Positions 62,551 to 64,000 of a stretch of 64,000 bases of DNA are shown in pieces. The notes under the pieces were generated by a model. It was not told the DNA's origin and made no database searches. It saw only the letters and a program-made list of their open reading frames with translations. The position numbers and the translations under genes were made by a program. The DNA is from Actinomycetota bacterium. Its GTDB lineage: Bacteria; Actinomycetota; Actinomycetes; Actinomycetales; Microbacteriaceae. Location of the stretch: assembly GCA_020161315.1 (NCBI GenBank), contig JAIUOH010000009.1, forward strand, positions 1-64,000, read 5' to 3'. Each line of letters opens with the position of its first letter. Position 1 is the first letter of the stretch.

Positions 62551-63864
62551 TTACCTTTCGGTTTCGAAGCGGGCGCTGACGGCCTCGCCGTGTGCCGGCA
62601 GCCCCTCTGCCGCCGAGATTGCGAGCAGTGGCTCGTGCACCTCGGCAAGGGCCGCGCGGTCGTAGCTAATGATCTGCTGGGGGCGCAAGAACGTGTGCGC
62701 ACCGAGGCCGGCCGCGAAACGAGCCGTGCCTCCCGTCGGCAGCACGTGGTTTGAGCCCGCAAGGTAGTCGCCCAGGCTCACGGGCGTGAAGCCTCCAACG
62801 AAGATTGCGCCGGCATCGTCGATCAGCGAAAGCACGCGATCGTTGTCTGCAGTTTGGATCTCGAGGTGCTCGGGCCCGTAAGCGTTGCTTACTTTTGCGG
62901 CGTCTTCGAGACTGTCGACGAGGATCACGGCAGACTGTGGGCCGCTCAGCGCCTCGAGCGCGCGCGCCGAGTGTCTGGTCTGTGTCGCGCGACGCTCGAC
63001 CGCTGCAGCAACCCGTGATGCGAATTCTGCAGAGTCTGTGACGAGCACCGATGCCGCAGCTTCGTCGTGCTCTGCCTGGCTGAGCAGGTCGGCGGCAACG
63101 AACTCGGCGTTGGCGGTCTCATCTGCGATGATCAGGATCTCGGTAGTGCCCGCCTCGCTGTCAATGCCGACAATGCCGGTGACCGCGCGCTTTGCCGCTG
63201 CGACGTAGACATTGCCCGGCCCTGTCACCACGTCGACAGGCTCGAGCTCGATCGATGGCACGCCGTAGGCGAAGGCGGCAATCGCGCCAGCTCCCCCGAT
63301 GGCGTAGACCTCGTCTACGCCCACGAGGGCCGCGGCCCACAGCACGGACTCGTGTGGGCGGCCTCGGTTGTCGAGCTGCGCCGGTGAGGCGAGCGCAAGA
63401 CCTTTCACGCCCGCTGCCTGCGCCGACACGGCGTTCATCAGTACCGACGACGGGTAGGCGGCCTTGCCGCCGGGCGCGTAGAGACCCACACGCGAGACTG
63501 GGTGCCAGCGCTGGGTGATCCTCGCGCCATCACCAAACGTCGTTACCCGCTCAGCTGGCACCTGCGCGGCCGATGCCTCGCGAAGTCTCGCAATAAGCGC
63601 TTCAAGCGCTGCGCGAAGATCTGCCGGGCAGCTCTCAAGCGACGCGGCAATCTCAGCAGCGGGCACCCGCAGCGCGTGGCCTTCAACGCGGTCAAAGTCG
63701 CGTGCCTGCTCGCGCAGTGCGACTTCGCCGCGATCTCTCACCGCCTCAACGAGGGGGCGCACCTGGAGCGTTGCTGCGGCGGTGTCTACTGCGGCGCGCG
63801 GAACCAGGCTCAGCAGTTCGGCGCGGGAAAGGGTCTGACCACGAAGGTCGATCGTGCGAAGCAT
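62551..63864 (-). CDS. hisD: histidinol dehydrogenase
   Basis: 437 aa. Two-step NAD-dependent oxidation of histidinol to histidine. Conserved [71 protein letters not shown] and ANSN-type [18 protein letters not shown] segments (zinc ligands and catalytic His and Glu) are seen. ATG 63864 is 8 nt behind minus-strand TAGAAT, so a leaderless start is possible. Other his genes are not present next to it here. Confidence 0.95.
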   Translation of the reverse strand: MLRTIDLRGQTLSRAELLSLVPRAAVDTAAATLQVRPLVEAVRDRGEVALREQARDFDRVEGHALRVPAAEIAASLESCPADLRAALEALIARLREASAAQVPAERVTTFGDGARITQRWHPVSRVGLYAPGGKAAYPSSVLMNAVSAQAAGVKGLALASPAQLDNRGRPHESVLWAAALVGVDEVYAIGGAGAIAAFAYGVPSIELEPVDVVTGPGNVYVAAAKRAVTGIVGIDSEAGTTEILIIADETANAEFVAADLLSQAEHDEAAASVLVTDSAEFASRVAAAVERRATQTRHSARALEALSGPQSAVILVDSLEDAAKVSNAYGPEHLEIQTADNDRVLSLIDDAGAIFVGGFTPVSLGDYLAGSNHVLPTGGTARFAAGLGAHTFLRPQQIISYDRAALAEVHEPLLAISAAEGLPAHGEAVSARFETER

Positions 63865-63872
63865 AGAAGCCA

Positions 63873-63878
63873 ATTCTA
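63873..63878 (-). promoter_or_regulatory. -10-like hexamer for hisD
   Basis: Minus-strand TAGAAT is 8 nt before ATG 63864 and begins with the TAG stop of the preceding partial gene. Confidence 0.4.
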
Positions 63879-64000
63879 ACGTGCGCTGCTTGTGCGGAAG
63901 TGTGGCGCGGGTTCGAGCATGCCAAACCAGACCAACTCGCGAAAGGCCGCGGTGAGCGCCTCAGCACACGCAGCGGCGTCAACCTCGAGCACCTGGGCGA
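63876..64000 (-). CDS. 3' end of an unidentified gene entering the window
   Basis: The minus strand is open from the window edge to a TAG at 63876-63878. The last residues read AFRELVWFGMLEPAP and then HFRTSSAR. Composition looks like coding sequence, with Ala, Glu and Val-rich helices. I do not recognise the family from these 40 residues. The stop is 11 bp from the hisD start. Confidence 0.5.
   Translation of the reverse strand, partial: AQVLEVDAAACAEALTAAFRELVWFGMLEPAPHFRTSSAR

Noticed and set aside
62547..62762. 72-codon N-terminal extension of NrdR
   Set aside because: It lies inside hisD on the same strand and reads as low-complexity Arg/Ser/Cys; GTG 62546 has a ribosome binding site and the family start.

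Overview
The window looks like chromosome from a high-GC actinobacterium, most likely a member of the Microbacteriaceae. The evidence is the gene set and order: WhiA, RbpA, a cytochrome bcc-aa3 branch (ctaE-qcrCAB facing ctaC-ctaD-ctaF), the short actinobacterial form of glucose-6-phosphate isomerase, a SufBDC machine, DUF3043 and DUF3099 proteins, and a surface protein ending in an LAxTG sorting signal. The family assignment is inference; I could not run a search.

Layout. 1-0.1 kb: the start of an IS30-like transposase leaving the window. 0.2-3.2 kb: a PNPOx-family oxidase, then a PadR-DUF1048-ABC export cassette. 3.2-6.8 kb: a gene remnant, ndk, a 3-methyladenine glycosylase and uvrB. 6.9-11.2 kb: a TcyP-like cystine symporter followed by two surface-anchored proteins, one with a duplicated thioredoxin-like region; this is my best candidate for an undescribed system. 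11.6-21.8 kb: uvrA-uvrC-rapZ-whiA, sodA, pgk-tpiA-secG, rbpA. 21.9-26.8 kb (minus strand): tkt-tal-pgi. 26.9-31.3 kb: heme O and heme A synthases around a trans-sulfuration enzyme and a methyltransferase. 31.6-35.6 kb: sufB-sufD-Rieske ferredoxin-sufC-sufT. 35.6-46.9 kb: an ABC-F ATPase, a cutinase-like lipoprotein, DUF3099-hypothetical-SURF1, fabG, a PEP-mutase-like protein, serB, an ABC ATPase, rpmE2, an exonuclease, a hydrolase, a SpoU methyltransferase and a PAP2 phosphatase. 47.0-49.9 kb: a MacAB-like efflux cassette whose first gene is frameshifted at a run of six C. 49.9-60.1 kb: trpD and the respiratory supercomplex genes, with erpA. 60.2-64.0 kb: DUF3043, pyrD, nrdR, hisD and a partial gene.

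How the genes fit together. ctaA, ctaB and SURF1 make and insert heme for the ctaCDEF oxidase; qcrCAB feeds it electrons from menaquinol. The suf operon and erpA build iron-sulfur clusters, including those of the Rieske proteins. uvrA, uvrB, uvrC and the glycosylase form a DNA repair set. Central carbon genes are clustered, but neither gap nor zwf-opcA-pgl is present where related genomes commonly have them.

Two signals run across the window. First, at least seventeen genes have a -10-like hexamer (often TAGGCT) placed 6-8 nt before the start codon, which predicts leaderless transcripts. Second, two genes (sufT and the DUF3043 gene) have their last codons, including the stop, copied a short distance downstream with hairpins in between; a 27-bp perfect inverted repeat follows the sufT case. 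No tRNA, rRNA or CRISPR array was seen.
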